A stretch of 64,000 nucleotides of DNA from an uncultured Lewinella sp. (GCA_937873655.1 CALMYQ010000101.1:124001-188000), one strand, 5' to 3'; shown: positions 32,705 through 41,912, counted from the first letter of the stretch. The notes: generated by a model from the letters alone, not told the origin. A program made the numbers and translations.

Positions 32705-33586
32705 ATGAAAAAAACGTTTATCTCCTTCCTGACCTTTCTGGTTGCGGGCATCACTGCCTGTTTTGCCCAAACCACGTTTATCAACGAAATCAATTACCTG
32801 GCCACTAACCCAAGTTCACGCGGGGTTGAGATCGCCGGTGAATCAGGAACCGACCTCAACGGTTGGATGTTGTATTTCTATAATCCGGACGGCAGCGTGC
32901 AGAGTTCGAAAAGCCTGAATTCATCCAGTACCGTTCCCGACCAGCAAAACGGCCATGGTACCATTTGGTACGAAGTGGAGCAGTTGAACTCCGGCCAGAC
33001 CAACCGGGGCGGCGCCGCATTGGTAAGGCCCAACGGTGAGGTTGAGCAATTCTCCAGTTACGGAAATACGCCTTCCGGTCAGCCCCTGACCATCAATGCC
33101 GTTGAAGGCCCTGCAAGCGGTATGTCATCGGATAATATTGGTAAACAGACCAGTCCGAACAAATCGCTCCAGCTCAAAGGCATCGGCATTGATCTGCTCG
33201 ACTTCATCTGGGGGCTCCCGCTGTTCAACAGTACCCCGGGACAGGTGAATACGCTGCAGATCTTCCAACTGATCGGCGGTTTGCTCTTCTGGAAAGACAG
33301 CGGCCAATCCGGTGATGTGATCAATGCCGTACCGATCGGCAGCGACGGTACCGACGTTTATCCCAACCCGATCATCGGCGCCATGAACATCCGTTTTGAG
33401 CGGCCTGTCATCCTGGACGGCGCCGTTGAACTCCGGGACGGGTTCGGACGATTGATCCAGCATACCCAGGTTGCCGCCGGGGATGACCAAACCTATATGG
33501 ACTGCTCAAGATTGCCTGCCGGACAGTACTATCTGCGGTTCAATATCGACGGCAAGGTCTTCACCAAGCAAGTGATCAAGAACTAA
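32705..33586 (+). CDS. Secreted lamin-tail-like protein with a T9SS type A signal
   Basis: A 293-residue protein with a signal peptide (MKKTFISFLTFLVAGITACFAQ, cleavage after residue 22), a domain beginning TTFINEINYLATNPSSRGVE that resembles a lamin-tail domain (residues about 23-150), a short linker with a hydrophobic stretch, and a T9SS type A sorting domain (about 222-293, with VYPNPIIGAMNIRF, LPAGQYYLRF and FTKQVIKN). It should be exported to the surface. The start at 32705 opens the signal peptide; an ATG seven codons earlier is less likely. Its LTD is related in layout to those of 6899-9733. It is monocistronic and ends at a clear terminator. Confidence 0.85.
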   Translation: MKKTFISFLTFLVAGITACFAQTTFINEINYLATNPSSRGVEIAGESGTDLNGWMLYFYNPDGSVQSSKSLNSSSTVPDQQNGHGTIWYEVEQLNSGQTNRGGAALVRPNGEVEQFSSYGNTPSGQPLTINAVEGPASGMSSDNIGKQTSPNKSLQLKGIGIDLLDFIWGLPLFNSTPGQVNTLQIFQLIGGLLFWKDSGQSGDVINAVPIGSDGTDVYPNPIIGAMNIRFERPVILDGAVELRDGFGRLIQHTQVAAGDDQTYMDCSRLPAGQYYLRFNIDGKVFTKQVIKN

Positions 33587-33614
33587 TTCAGAAAGCCCTC
33601 AGCTCTAAAAATGA

Positions 33615-33648
33615 CCGCTTTGGAAAAAATTTCCAAAGCGGCTTTTTT
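33615..33648 (+). terminator. Intrinsic terminator of 32705-33586
   Basis: Perfect 12-bp arms CCGCTTTGGAAA (33615-33626) and TTTCCAAAGCGG (33630-33641), loop AAA, followed by CTTTTTT. It starts 29 bases after the stop codon. Confidence 0.95.
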
Positions 33649-33786
33649 ATGGTTGCATCTGTGGGGATTTCCGGGCAATCAATTACCGGAGTATTTTTTT
33701 CCGGTAAGTTGACGCATATCAGATACCGGCTCCGGGCCGGGTAAACAAGGGTATCTTGTGGGTATCAATGACAACGCCACAGAAAC

Positions 33787-34103
33787 TACTTTTGAATCAT
33801 TCGGAGAAACTTAGTCCCTCTTTTGCCGGCAAGTCGTAAATAACCGAGCGGCTTGCCGGCCTTTGGTCTAAGCCCTGCCAATTACCCATAAAAGCATTAT
33901 TACGTTTTTACACATGGCGATGTGAAGAAGTGGCGCCAGGTGGTTTGCCTGGCGGCCATTTCTTCTGTTGAACGCCTTTTCTGTGCAAATCAGGTTTAAT
34001 TGAGCGTATAAAAGCAAATGTGCAGGTAGTTAATAGTTCACCTTAAATCGAGTGTTAATGTGAATGAAACCGGTGGAGAATCCTTCACCGGTTTTCTTTT
34101 TTT
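33787..34103 (+). ncRNA. Candidate structured RNA ending in a strong terminator
   Basis: Downstream of a perfect -7 box TACTTTTG (33787-33794) are a 9-bp perfect inverted repeat (GCCGGCAAG 33825-33833, CTTGCCGGC 33852-33860), further hairpins and, after about 270 bases, a strong intrinsic terminator. The next gene downstream is on the opposite strand, so this would not be a leader of a coding gene. There is no -33 TTG and no known RNA family was recognised. The 5' end is uncertain; a shorter RNA is possible. Confidence 0.35.
34067..34103 (+). terminator. Strong intrinsic terminator with no gene just upstream
   Basis: 12-bp arms AAACCGGTGGAG (34067-34078) and CTTCACCGGTTT (34083-34094) with one G-T pair and a 4-base loop, followed by a C-interrupted T-run to 34103. 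The last plus-strand gene already ended at its own terminator 450 bases earlier. Confidence 0.88.
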
Positions 34104-34284
34104 AAGCCCGCCACAAGCAGCGCCTTGCGGCCTTTTGTAACCTGCCGATTTACCAGCAGGCCTTTCGGCTTTCCGGTAAAGTAATTCATGGTTACTGACC
34201 GGGGGCCCGGAACGGCCTTATTTGAGTGATATCGTACAAGCCTGGGAGGGATCTGCCGGTACCTGGCAGGGAAACGGTGGGAAT

Positions 34285-34317
34285 AAAAAAACAGCGCCGA
34301 TCCGTGTTTCGGCGCTG
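34285..34317 (-). terminator. Intrinsic terminator of the M4 protease gene
   Basis: Perfect 9-bp arms CAGCGCCGA (34292-34300) and TCGGCGCTG (34309-34317) with an 8-base loop, followed on the minus strand by T7. It is 70-100 bases beyond the stop of 34386-36596. Confidence 0.9.
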
Positions 34318-34385
34318 CTCAAGACCTAAAAGGTCACTCCTTACTAATTTTTTTTCTGTCGTTCAGTTTTTGTGTTTAATTGTCC

Positions 34386-36596
34386 TTATTTACGATTGAT
34401 CAATAATTTTTGGGCGGTACCCGGCATTGCAGCGCCCCGGGCATCGTACAGGCCGATCCAATACAATCCTGCGGGGACATCGGCTACCGGAATTTCAACA
34501 GATTGCCCGGGAATGGCCCCCCCAACGGATTTGGTGGTCAGCGGACGTCCTGCCGAATCGATTATTTTCAATTGAACTCCGGCTTCGGCATCTGTGTTCG
34601 GGATTACGACGAAGACCCTGTCGTTTGCGGGGTTCGGGTAGACAGTTGCGGATCCCATATTGTTGACCATCGGATTGATCAGGCTCCGGGCTCCTTCGCA
34701 ACCGAATGCCGCTCCTACTCCTACACCGAACCAGGCATTGGTGGTGGCTTCTTCCTCCGGCGAGCAAACGCCGTAAACCGCCTGGGCATATGCGATCGAA
34801 GCTGCCCGGGCTTCCGCGAAAGTAGCGTTGGGAGAAAGCATGATTTCCGTACCGAAGGCGATAAGTTCTGAGCGGGTAAAGCCAAGGCCGGAAACAGTAT
34901 AGGCATCGCCGTTGTCATTCACGCCGTCATCGGGGGCGTTGCCCGATCCGGCCGTCAGCAGGTAAAACCATTTGTTCAGCAGGCCGCTGTTGGAGTGGAC
35001 GCCGCAATAGTCGTTGACCAGGTTTGGGGTGCCGCAGTCCGGGTCGGTCCAGAAATCACCGCCGTAGGTATCCGGGTTGCTTGCCCGTTTGGGGTCGTCC
35101 ATCCAGCGCAAAGCCTGATTCAGGTTGTTGAAACCGTTGCTTTGGTCGATTTGCTCGCCGATCCCCCATGGGTTATAATCCAGTGATTTACCCGGGAAAC
35201 GCTGAAGGACATAAGCTTCGACACAGGCGGCCCAGATATCGCTGAAGCCTTCATTCATTGCGCCGGATTCGCGCTCGTAGACCAGGTTGGCCGTATGCTC
35301 GCAGACGCCGTGCCCGATCTCATGCGCGCACACATCCATGGAGGTCAGCGGGCTGAAGCTGCCGATCTGGGTAAACCCGAAATCCTGATAGCTGCCGTCT
35401 CCGTAGGTCATCTCTGCGCCATCCCAGAATGCATTGTCATAGCCGACGCCGTAGTGTACGTAGCTGTTAATGGCGCCGTTATTGCCGTCAAAACTGAGCC
35501 GGTTGTGGCGCTGTTTCCAGTAATCGTATACCATCGATGCGCCGAAGTGGGCATCCCAGGCAATATCGTCATTTACAGCTTCCAGGATGGTAGGCGCCGG
35601 GTCGCGAACGTGTTCGGAGGTCGTCCAGGAATTGTCATCATCGACGCATTCAGCGGCAAGATTATAGAGCAGCGGCACCGAAATGGGCGCTCCGCCCAGG
35701 CCGTTCATGTCGAGGGTATTGACGCCGCCCCCGCGGGTCTGATCGCGCAGGACGTAATAACCGAAATCAAGCAGGTATTGGGGGCTTGGGTTCAGGCCGG
35801 TCCTGGCCGTTGTCTGTATGGTTTGCTGACCGCTATAACGCGTGCTGACCGTAGCGCCGGCATGTTTGATGATCGCGTCCTTGAGCATGATCTTACCGGA
35901 TTGAGCGTTGACATAGACCCAATCCCGGGAAAGCGGCTCGCTGGCATAAATATTGAACTTATAGGCCAGGGCCGGGTCGGATTCCGGGGTGGAATAATCA
36001 TCGACAATGACCAATTCGCCCTTGGGCAGGTAGTTGTCGTAAAGCTCGTTGAGCTTATCGGCTATTTTGGGCGCATTTATCCCATTTCTGAACTTGTTGA
36101 CATATTCATATACGTATTCGGAAGCGCCGACGGATTTAAACGCCAGGTCAAGCGCCTGGTTTTCGGTCAGTACCGGTCTGGTATCGAGGTTGCGGAGGTC
36201 ATAAAATTCTCCGTTCAGCGAAATCAGCAGGCCTTTCCGGGTGAAGGCAGTGAACTGCCCGTGCTCAACCCTGATGCCTTTATAATATTGCTGGAATCGC
36301 TCAAATCCGGAACCGGCGACATGTTCTGTCCGTTTTACAGAACCCAGTTCGCACTGACCGGAAGCCAGATTGAAAAATCGCTGCAACAACGGGCGAACAT
36401 CTTTTTCCGTATAGGCGTCCTGGGCCTGCCAGTCAAAAACGATGAGGGAGGGCGTTTCCCTGATGGCATTTATTTCAACTTTGCTTATCTTGGGGTCCGA
36501 TCCGACAGTATTCTTTTGCGCTATACCGGCTGGGATAGCAGCCGTCAATGCTGCTATTCCGATCCATACTCTAAATTTGTAGTAGTTGTTGTCCAT
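34386..36596 (-). CDS. Secreted M4 (thermolysin-family) metalloprotease with a T9SS type A signal
   Basis: A 736-residue zinc endopeptidase precursor. Signal peptide (about 1-26), FTP and PepSY propeptide region (about 50-235, with VEHGQFTAFTRKGLLISLNGEF), catalytic M4 domain (about 300-640) and a C-terminal T9SS type A sorting domain (about 660-736, with VYPNPANDRVFV). The active site HEIGH is at 425-429, the third zinc ligand Glu449 is in MNEGFSD, and the catalytic His534 is in GVHSNSG. All essential residues are present. The prodomain should be removed on export. It degrades extracellular protein and probably acts as a nutrient-releasing or processing enzyme. The gene is monocistronic, with a 266-base upstream region lacking a clear promoter and a strong terminator downstream. 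Confidence 0.96.
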   Translation of the reverse strand: MDNNYYKFRVWIGIAALTAAIPAGIAQKNTVGSDPKISKVEINAIRETPSLIVFDWQAQDAYTEKDVRPLLQRFFNLASGQCELGSVKRTEHVAGSGFERFQQYYKGIRVEHGQFTAFTRKGLLISLNGEFYDLRNLDTRPVLTENQALDLAFKSVGASEYVYEYVNKFRNGINAPKIADKLNELYDNYLPKGELVIVDDYSTPESDPALAYKFNIYASEPLSRDWVYVNAQSGKIMLKDAIIKHAGATVSTRYSGQQTIQTTARTGLNPSPQYLLDFGYYVLRDQTRGGGVNTLDMNGLGGAPISVPLLYNLAAECVDDDNSWTTSEHVRDPAPTILEAVNDDIAWDAHFGASMVYDYWKQRHNRLSFDGNNGAINSYVHYGVGYDNAFWDGAEMTYGDGSYQDFGFTQIGSFSPLTSMDVCAHEIGHGVCEHTANLVYERESGAMNEGFSDIWAACVEAYVLQRFPGKSLDYNPWGIGEQIDQSNGFNNLNQALRWMDDPKRASNPDTYGGDFWTDPDCGTPNLVNDYCGVHSNSGLLNKWFYLLTAGSGNAPDDGVNDNGDAYTVSGLGFTRSELIAFGTEIMLSPNATFAEARAASIAYAQAVYGVCSPEEEATTNAWFGVGVGAAFGCEGARSLINPMVNNMGSATVYPNPANDRVFVVIPNTDAEAGVQLKIIDSAGRPLTTKSVGGAIPGQSVEIPVADVPAGLYWIGLYDARGAAMPGTAQKLLINRK

Positions 36597-36862
36597 AAGT
36601 TTCTGTTTTTTTCAATCTGGTTCAATTACGTTGTAAAATTCCTTACATTTCGGAAAAGTGGCCGGGTCTTCTGATGTGGATAGGATTATGGGAAAAAAAA
36701 GAAGGCGCTATTTTATGTTTAGTTTTCTCTGGTTGAGCATAAATTGATTAATTTGCAACCCGCCCCCGATATTAGGCTGCACACCCATCTTCCAATCACC
36801 TGAATTGGTAAATCTGAAAACTCTTTTAGAAGCCGTTTTTTGCGTTATCGCCATGATTGCAT

Positions 36863-38392
36863 ATGCTTTTAATTGAAAAAGTCATCAAGCTGCTGGATGA
36901 ATTCCACTTCAGCCAGTTCCGGGAACACGTCAAGCATTACAGCGTCAGATCCTATTATCCTTTGGCGTTGGTTGACGTAATTGACCGCAGGGCTGATGTG
37001 GAACAGGATTCTGAGGGGCTGTACAAAAAAGTGTACGGCGACCCACCTAATGGCGACCGGGATATGAAGAAATTTTTTCAGCTCAGCCATTACACCTTCA
37101 AGTTCACCGGTTTTTTGGCCCGGAATTATCCCGACTATTTGCAACATAATATTACCAGGATACAGCAATCCATCAATAACGGCGACCTGACTGCGGCAAA
37201 ACGCCTGTCGGAAATGGTGCGGGATGTAGCTGAAAAGATCGAAGACTTTGATACCGAGGTCAAGATCCTCAGCATATTGGCCCAACAGGAAGTATTGAAT
37301 GAATCGGGGAAAGACGCACTCAAATATTATGAACGAATTGACCGCCTGCTTAAACTGAAATCGGGGATCAATGAGCTCAATAACTTTGTCCTCGTTCAAT
37401 TAAAAGACAGGGGGAAAGAAGAGTTTAATTTCGATCTGGATCAGAAACTTGCCTATCTGGAAGGATTCCTCAGGAGTGAGAGTTTTGCAAAACGCATGCT
37501 GGCCCAACTGAATATCTGCCACTTGCTGTATATTTTGAAGGACGACCGGTTTTACAACCCTGAAAGCCTCCGCAAGCTGGAGACGATCGAAGACGAGTTG
37601 GAGAAATCCGACTACATCATTTTTCCGTTCCTGCACAATATCCGGCCCCGGCTGGCTTTCCTGAAACTGAATTATTCCATTCGCCAATTGAACCAGGAAA
37701 AAGTCCTCCAGGAAGCTGCCCGGATCATCGAAGACAGCAAGGATGATCTTTTTTGGAACAGTTTTGTCAACCTGCCTGAAATATCCTCCATTGCCATTCA
37801 GACCAGCTATTTTGTCACCAACTATTTTACCGCTTACAGGCCCGATCACCTTCAATTGATACCTTCGGAGATCAAAGACCGAATGGAAGAACTCAAAGTG
37901 CGGTGCGAGGCCATCCTGAACAACCCTGCGCTGCAGGACCGTTTTGTGGTCCGCCTGATCAACCTGACCACCATTTATTCCGGATTGCTGCTGCTGGGCA
38001 GCAAGGAGGAGATCAAAAAAAGCATCCAGACCCTCGAGTACATGTTGCTGTCCTATCAGCAGGTGCCCTTCCATGCCTATATCGACCCGGCCTTCACCAC
38101 CCTGATCATGGGGTGTTTCTGTCTGGAGGATTATGAGGAAATGGAGCGCAATTACAGGCGGTATAAGAAATCGATCAAAGGGAAAACCGTGAACCCGGAG
38201 AACGACCTGGCGCTGCACGGCTTTTATTACGCCGCTAAATGGCGTGAAACCCAACGGGGTCAATACGCCAACAAACTCAGCAGCGTGCTCGAACAGGCAT
38301 CCGACAAATCCCAGCTGGAATCCACCAAAAAGACCCTTCTGGAAGTTGCCAGGTATTTCAACATTCCCATCGACCCCCAGGCTTTTACCTAA
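36863..38392 (+). CDS. Large alpha-helical protein of unknown function
   Basis: A 509-residue cytoplasmic protein without signal peptide or membrane segment. It is almost entirely helical. The N-terminal 110 residues contain a conserved-looking block FSQFREHVKHYSVRSYYPL then YGDPPNGDRDMKKFFQLSHYTFKFTGFLARNYPDYLQHN. After that come helical hairpins that look like irregular TPR or HAT repeats (DLTAAKRLSEMVRDVAEK, QLNICHLLYILKD, LFWNSFVNLPEISS). No catalytic motif is seen. Start: an ATG at 36863 begins MLLIEKVIKLL; a TTG two codons earlier is possible. The stop codon overlaps the stop of murB on the other strand by three bases. Such proteins seem restricted to Saprospiria and their function is unknown. 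Confidence 0.78.
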   Translation: MLLIEKVIKLLDEFHFSQFREHVKHYSVRSYYPLALVDVIDRRADVEQDSEGLYKKVYGDPPNGDRDMKKFFQLSHYTFKFTGFLARNYPDYLQHNITRIQQSINNGDLTAAKRLSEMVRDVAEKIEDFDTEVKILSILAQQEVLNESGKDALKYYERIDRLLKLKSGINELNNFVLVQLKDRGKEEFNFDLDQKLAYLEGFLRSESFAKRMLAQLNICHLLYILKDDRFYNPESLRKLETIEDELEKSDYIIFPFLHNIRPRLAFLKLNYSIRQLNQEKVLQEAARIIEDSKDDLFWNSFVNLPEISSIAIQTSYFVTNYFTAYRPDHLQLIPSEIKDRMEELKVRCEAILNNPALQDRFVVRLINLTTIYSGLLLLGSKEEIKKSIQTLEYMLLSYQQVPFHAYIDPAFTTLIMGCFCLEDYEEMERNYRRYKKSIKGKTVNPENDLALHGFYYAAKWRETQRGQYANKLSSVLEQASDKSQLESTKKTLLEVARYFNIPIDPQAFT

Positions 38393-39408
38393 ACGATGTT
38401 AATTTCCGGTTGGAGATCCACGCCGAATTTCGCCCTGACATCCCGCCGGATCATGGTCGACAGGGCCAGAATGTCCTCACCCACAGCATCGGCCCAATTC
38501 ACCAGCACCAGGGCCTGCTTGTCGTAGCAGCCCGCATCCCCTACCCTCCTGCCTTTCCATCCGCATTGTTCGATCAGCCATCCTGCAGAAAGCTTGATCC
38601 TGCCGTCGGCGCCGGGATAATGGACCAGTTCCGGAAAAGCGGCTTTCAACCGTTCAGCTTCCGCTACCGTCACTTCGGGGTTTTTGAAAAAACTGCCGGC
38701 ATTGCCGATCTTTTCCGGATCCGGCAACTTGCTTTGGCGAATGGCGGTTACCGCCCGGCTGACATCCTGGACAGTGGGGTGGGTTATGCCGTTTTCGGAC
38801 AACATCTGCCGGATAGCGCCGTACTCCAGATGGAGTTGATGGTTTTTTTTGCTGAGGCTCAGCCAGATCCTGGTGATCAGAAACCGGTTTCGGTCCATGT
38901 GTTTGAAAATGCTGTCGCGGTATCCGAACCGGCACTCGGCGGCATTGAAGGTAACCCGCTTCCCCGTTTTGAACTCGAACGCCTCCAGCTTTTCAAAAAC
39001 CATTTTGAGCTCCACACCGTAAGCCCCGATATTCTGGATCGGCGCCGCGCCCGCAGTGCCCGGGATCAGGGAAAGATTTTCCAGGCCGCCGTAATTGTGC
39101 CGAAGCGTCCAAAGTACCAGATCATGCCAAATGACGCCGGCCATCGCGCTGATCAAGACACGATCGCCGGTCTCTGCTTCGACCCGGATGCCTTCCAGCC
39201 GGTTGAGCAGGGTCAGCCCGGGAATATCGCTCAGCAGGAGGACATTGCTGCCGCCGCCGAGGATCAACCCGATGGAATCCGCGGCCCCGTCACGTCGGAG
39301 TTCATCCAGGTCCGTTTCCCGGCGGATGACGGCAAAACGTTCGGCAACAGCCTCTACCCCGAAGGTGTTCAGGTTGCGCAGAGAGATCTTTTCTTCAATT
39401 TTGATCAT
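38389..39408 (-). CDS. murB: UDP-N-acetylenolpyruvoylglucosamine reductase
   Basis: A 339-residue FAD enzyme that reduces UDP-N-acetylglucosamine enolpyruvate to UDP-N-acetylmuramate with NADPH, an early cytoplasmic step of peptidoglycan synthesis. Visible are NLNTFGV at the N-terminus, the FAD-binding LGGGSNVLL, GTAGAAPIQNIGAYGVEL, CRFGYRDSIFK, and GNAGSFFKNP, which holds the catalytic Ser. The arrangement near the C-terminus (SAGWLIEQCGWKG, NWADAVGEDI) fits type I MurB. It reads toward the unknown helical gene, and their stops overlap. Upstream genes (39427 and 39999) read in the same direction, with 18 and 32 base gaps, so the three are likely cotranscribed. Confidence 0.97.
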   Translation of the reverse strand: MIKIEEKISLRNLNTFGVEAVAERFAVIRRETDLDELRRDGAADSIGLILGGGSNVLLLSDIPGLTLLNRLEGIRVEAETGDRVLISAMAGVIWHDLVLWTLRHNYGGLENLSLIPGTAGAAPIQNIGAYGVELKMVFEKLEAFEFKTGKRVTFNAAECRFGYRDSIFKHMDRNRFLITRIWLSLSKKNHQLHLEYGAIRQMLSENGITHPTVQDVSRAVTAIRQSKLPDPEKIGNAGSFFKNPEVTVAEAERLKAAFPELVHYPGADGRIKLSAGWLIEQCGWKGRRVGDAGCYDKQALVLVNWADAVGEDILALSTMIRRDVRAKFGVDLQPEINIV

Positions 39409-39426
39409 GCTGATTGGGGCTGCTGG

Positions 39427-39966
39427 TCAGTTAGCGGGCAGGGCAATCCAATCGAGCCCCAAACCGCCTTTTCTGACCGCCAGTGAAACCGTATCGCCGG
39501 ATGACCGATTCTCCCAAATCGGCTTATCCAGGGTGATGCGCCTTAATTTCGGCCCAAGGTAAAAAAAATAGATATGCCGGTTGGGCTCCAGGTTACTCCG
39601 CGCGGAGGCGCCGAACCGGGAGGTGAAGCGGGCTTCATGGGAAGCAAATACCGCGGGAACCACATCTTTTGCTCCAAAGGAAGAAACCTGATTGACAAGG
39701 CTGATGATGAGCGGGCTGAAGGCCACAACAGCGGCCCAAGTGGTGAATCCGATCCTGATCTTGTCGTAAAGGTCCTTTTGCCGGCGCATGACCTGCCAGG
39801 CCAATACCGTGCCTGCGACTGCTCCGGTAATCAAAGAAACTGCGATCAGCCGGTTGGGCTCCAGGTAGCGGTTGATGACGTTCAGCTCGAAAGCGTAAAG
39901 GATGATCAGGCCGAAAAAAACGGCAGCCGCCAACAGATAAACGCCTGATTTACGGTCGAGCCTCAT
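39427..39966 (-). CDS. Membrane protein of unknown function
   Basis: A 179-residue protein with three membrane segments near its N-terminus (about residues 9-27, 40-59 and 73-93) and a C-terminal soluble part of about 85 residues (FASHEARFTSRFGASARSNLEPNRHIYFFYLGPKLRRITLDKP). The soluble part is basic and lacks Cys. I do not recognise it. It is placed between the MsbA-like exporter gene (32 bases upstream) and murB (18 bases downstream), so it may belong to an envelope operon. Confidence 0.78.
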   Translation of the reverse strand: MRLDRKSGVYLLAAAVFFGLIILYAFELNVINRYLEPNRLIAVSLITGAVAGTVLAWQVMRRQKDLYDKIRIGFTTWAAVVAFSPLIISLVNQVSSFGAKDVVPAVFASHEARFTSRFGASARSNLEPNRHIYFFYLGPKLRRITLDKPIWENRSSGDTVSLAVRKGGLGLDWIALPAN

Positions 39967-39998
39967 ATAAGGGGAGTTGGTTCGCCCTGTAAGTTACA

Positions 39999-41807
39999 TT
40001 AAGTTGTTGCGTTTTCAAACTGCATTTTGGCCAGTTGGTTGTAAATGCCTTTTTCAAGCAGAGAGAGCTCCTCATGGGTGCCCTGTTCGACGATCTGACC
40101 GTTGTCGATGACATAAATGCAATCGGCTTCCCGGATAGTGGCCAGCCGGTGGGCGATAATGACGGACGTACGGCCTTCCATCAGGGTATTCAAGGCATCC
40201 TGCACCACTTTTTCAGATTCGGCATCCAGGCTTGAGGTGGCTTCATCCAGGAGCAAAATGGCCGGATCCTTAAGAATGGCCCTCGCGATGGCCACCCGCT
40301 GGCGCTGCCCGCCGGACAGTTTCACGCCGCGCTCGCCGACTACCGTGTCCAACCCTTCCGGGAAGGACCGGATAAAGTCCCAGGCATTGGCCAATCTGGC
40401 CGCTTCGATGATCTCTTCTTCATCAGCGTCGGGCTTGCCGTACCGGATATTATCGCGGATGGTGCCGCCGAAAAGCAGGACTTCCTGCGGTACAATGGCC
40501 AGGTTGGACCGGTACTCCGACAGGTCAAAAGCCTGTATGGGGCGATCGTCAACCAGGATCCGGCCTTCATCCGGCTGGTAGAACCGGAGCAGAAGCTGGA
40601 CGATGGTCGACTTGCCGGCGCCGCTCGATCCCACAAGGGCGACCTTTTTGCCGGGTTCAATTTCAAGATTGATGCCTTTCAATACTTCGACGTCCTTGCG
40701 GGTGGGGTAGGAAAACCTGACGTTTTCGTAGGTGATCTTCCCATGATAACGGGGCGCCTTGCGGGGTTTATCATCCGCCGTCAGCTCGAGCTCGGATTCT
40801 TCATCCAGAATTTCCAGCACCCGGTCGGTAGCGCCCACCGCTGAAATAAGCTCCGTATAAAAATTGCCGAGGCTGGCGATGGCGCCGCCGATGATCCCGG
40901 TGAAGACGACAAAATCCACCAGATCGCCTTTGAGCATCGCGCCGGACTGAACCATGATCGCAGCCCGCCACATGATGAAAAACAGGGCCCCGAACATGAC
41001 AAATATGATGAATGCCGCAAAAAGGCCGCGCATCCAGGCCGTCTTCAGGGAGATCCTGACCGCTTCATTCAGGCTTGTAACATATCTTTTCCATTCAAAC
41101 TTCTCGTTGGTATAGGCCTTTACGGTCTGAATGGTTTGCATGGATTCTTCAACGACCACATTGGTAAGGGCGAGCTGATCCTGCCTTTTCTTCATCAGCC
41201 TGCGGATATGCCTGCCGAAGACCATGGCCAGCACCACCACGACCGGAAAGGTAGCGAGCATGGTCAGGGCCAGCCGGGGCATGGTGAAGATAATGATGCC
41301 GATACCGCCGACCAGCACAATGACCTGACGGACAAATTCGGCCAGGGTGATGGAAAAGACCCCTTGCACCTGGGTGACGTCATTGGTCAACCGGCTGGTG
41401 ATCTCGCCGACCCGCCGCTGTTCAAAAAACGGGATCCCCAGCGTGACCAGTTTGGCGAACAGCTCCTGCCGAAGCAGGGCAATGCTTTTTTCACTCACGA
41501 TGGCAAACAGCTGAACCCGGAGAAAGGACAGGCCGCTCTGCAAGGCCAGCAATCCGAAAAGGATGCCCATCAGTTGCCCCAGGCCGAGACCATATTGGGA
41601 TTCTCCGGAAACAACGTTAAAAATTTCACCGGGTACTTTCATGATACCCAGGAAGATAAGGCTGCTCAAACCCAGGCAGACCATACCGCCGATAAAAGCC
41701 CAGCGATACGGCAGGACGTACCTGAAAATCCGTAACGCCCGCTTGAATTTATCTCTGGTGATCTTAACAGGAGGCTTATCGTCGCCTCCTCTTCTGCGCA
41801 TTCCCAT
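39999..41807 (-). CDS. MsbA-like ABC exporter (fused permease and ATPase)
   Basis: A 602-residue half-transporter with about six membrane helices (about 30-320) followed by a nucleotide-binding domain. Motifs are Walker A VGSSGAGKST, signature LSGGQRQRVAIARA, Walker B ILLLDEATSSLD and the H-loop in IIAHRLAT. The family (MsbA, BmrA and lipid- or multidrug-exporting half-transporters) works as a homodimer. With the neighbouring murB and the small membrane protein, an envelope-lipid role is plausible but not shown. The cytoplasmic N-terminus is basic (MGMRRRGGDDKPPVKITRDK). It is the first gene of the likely operon. Confidence 0.94.
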   Translation of the reverse strand: MGMRRRGGDDKPPVKITRDKFKRALRIFRYVLPYRWAFIGGMVCLGLSSLIFLGIMKVPGEIFNVVSGESQYGLGLGQLMGILFGLLALQSGLSFLRVQLFAIVSEKSIALLRQELFAKLVTLGIPFFEQRRVGEITSRLTNDVTQVQGVFSITLAEFVRQVIVLVGGIGIIIFTMPRLALTMLATFPVVVVLAMVFGRHIRRLMKKRQDQLALTNVVVEESMQTIQTVKAYTNEKFEWKRYVTSLNEAVRISLKTAWMRGLFAAFIIFVMFGALFFIMWRAAIMVQSGAMLKGDLVDFVVFTGIIGGAIASLGNFYTELISAVGATDRVLEILDEESELELTADDKPRKAPRYHGKITYENVRFSYPTRKDVEVLKGINLEIEPGKKVALVGSSGAGKSTIVQLLLRFYQPDEGRILVDDRPIQAFDLSEYRSNLAIVPQEVLLFGGTIRDNIRYGKPDADEEEIIEAARLANAWDFIRSFPEGLDTVVGERGVKLSGGQRQRVAIARAILKDPAILLLDEATSSLDAESEKVVQDALNTLMEGRTSVIIAHRLATIREADCIYVIDNGQIVEQGTHEELSLLEKGIYNQLAKMQFENATT

Positions 41808-41904
41808 ATTCGAAGCTTAAAATTACCCCAATTGAACATTTCATCCCTGAAAAAGGTTACCATAATTCGGTGCAATTTTAGCGCTTCCATAATAAAGATT
41901 TGCT

Positions 41905-41912
41905 TAATTTTG
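41905..41912 (+). promoter_or_regulatory. Possible -7 element for the DUF6089 gene
   Basis: TAATTTTG matches TAnnTTTG exactly, but no TTG is found 19-21 bases upstream, and the leader to the ATG at 42054 would be about 140 bases. Possible but not strong. Confidence 0.3.

Larger units (their letters stand above)
33587..34385. other. Long gene-free region with several hairpins and a candidate RNA
   Basis: Almost 800 bases without a convincing protein gene. It starts with the terminator of the preceding gene (33615-33648), then has a TTACCGGA/TCCGGTAA hairpin (33683-33707), a perfect -7 box (33787-33794), a 9-bp inverted repeat (33825-33860), a GCCAGG/CCTGGC hairpin near 33935-33952, a strong plus-strand terminator (34067-34103), and a minus-strand terminator (34285-34317) for the following protease. 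Density of structure is unusually high for spacer DNA. Confidence 0.7.

Noticed and set aside
32593-32808. 71-codon plus frame before the lamin-tail-like gene, with a CxxxCxxC-like cluster
   Set aside because: It overlaps the signal peptide region of a convincing gene in another frame; the cysteine cluster arises from that frame shift and is chance.
35295-36674. A 459-codon open frame opposite the M4 protease
   Set aside because: It is low in recognisable structure, while the minus-strand reading has a complete active site and sorting domain.
39413-39440. A CAGTTAGCGGGCAG string resembling the REP-like core
   Set aside because: It has no inverted partner, differs from the decamer at several positions and includes the stop codon of a gene, so it is considered chance.
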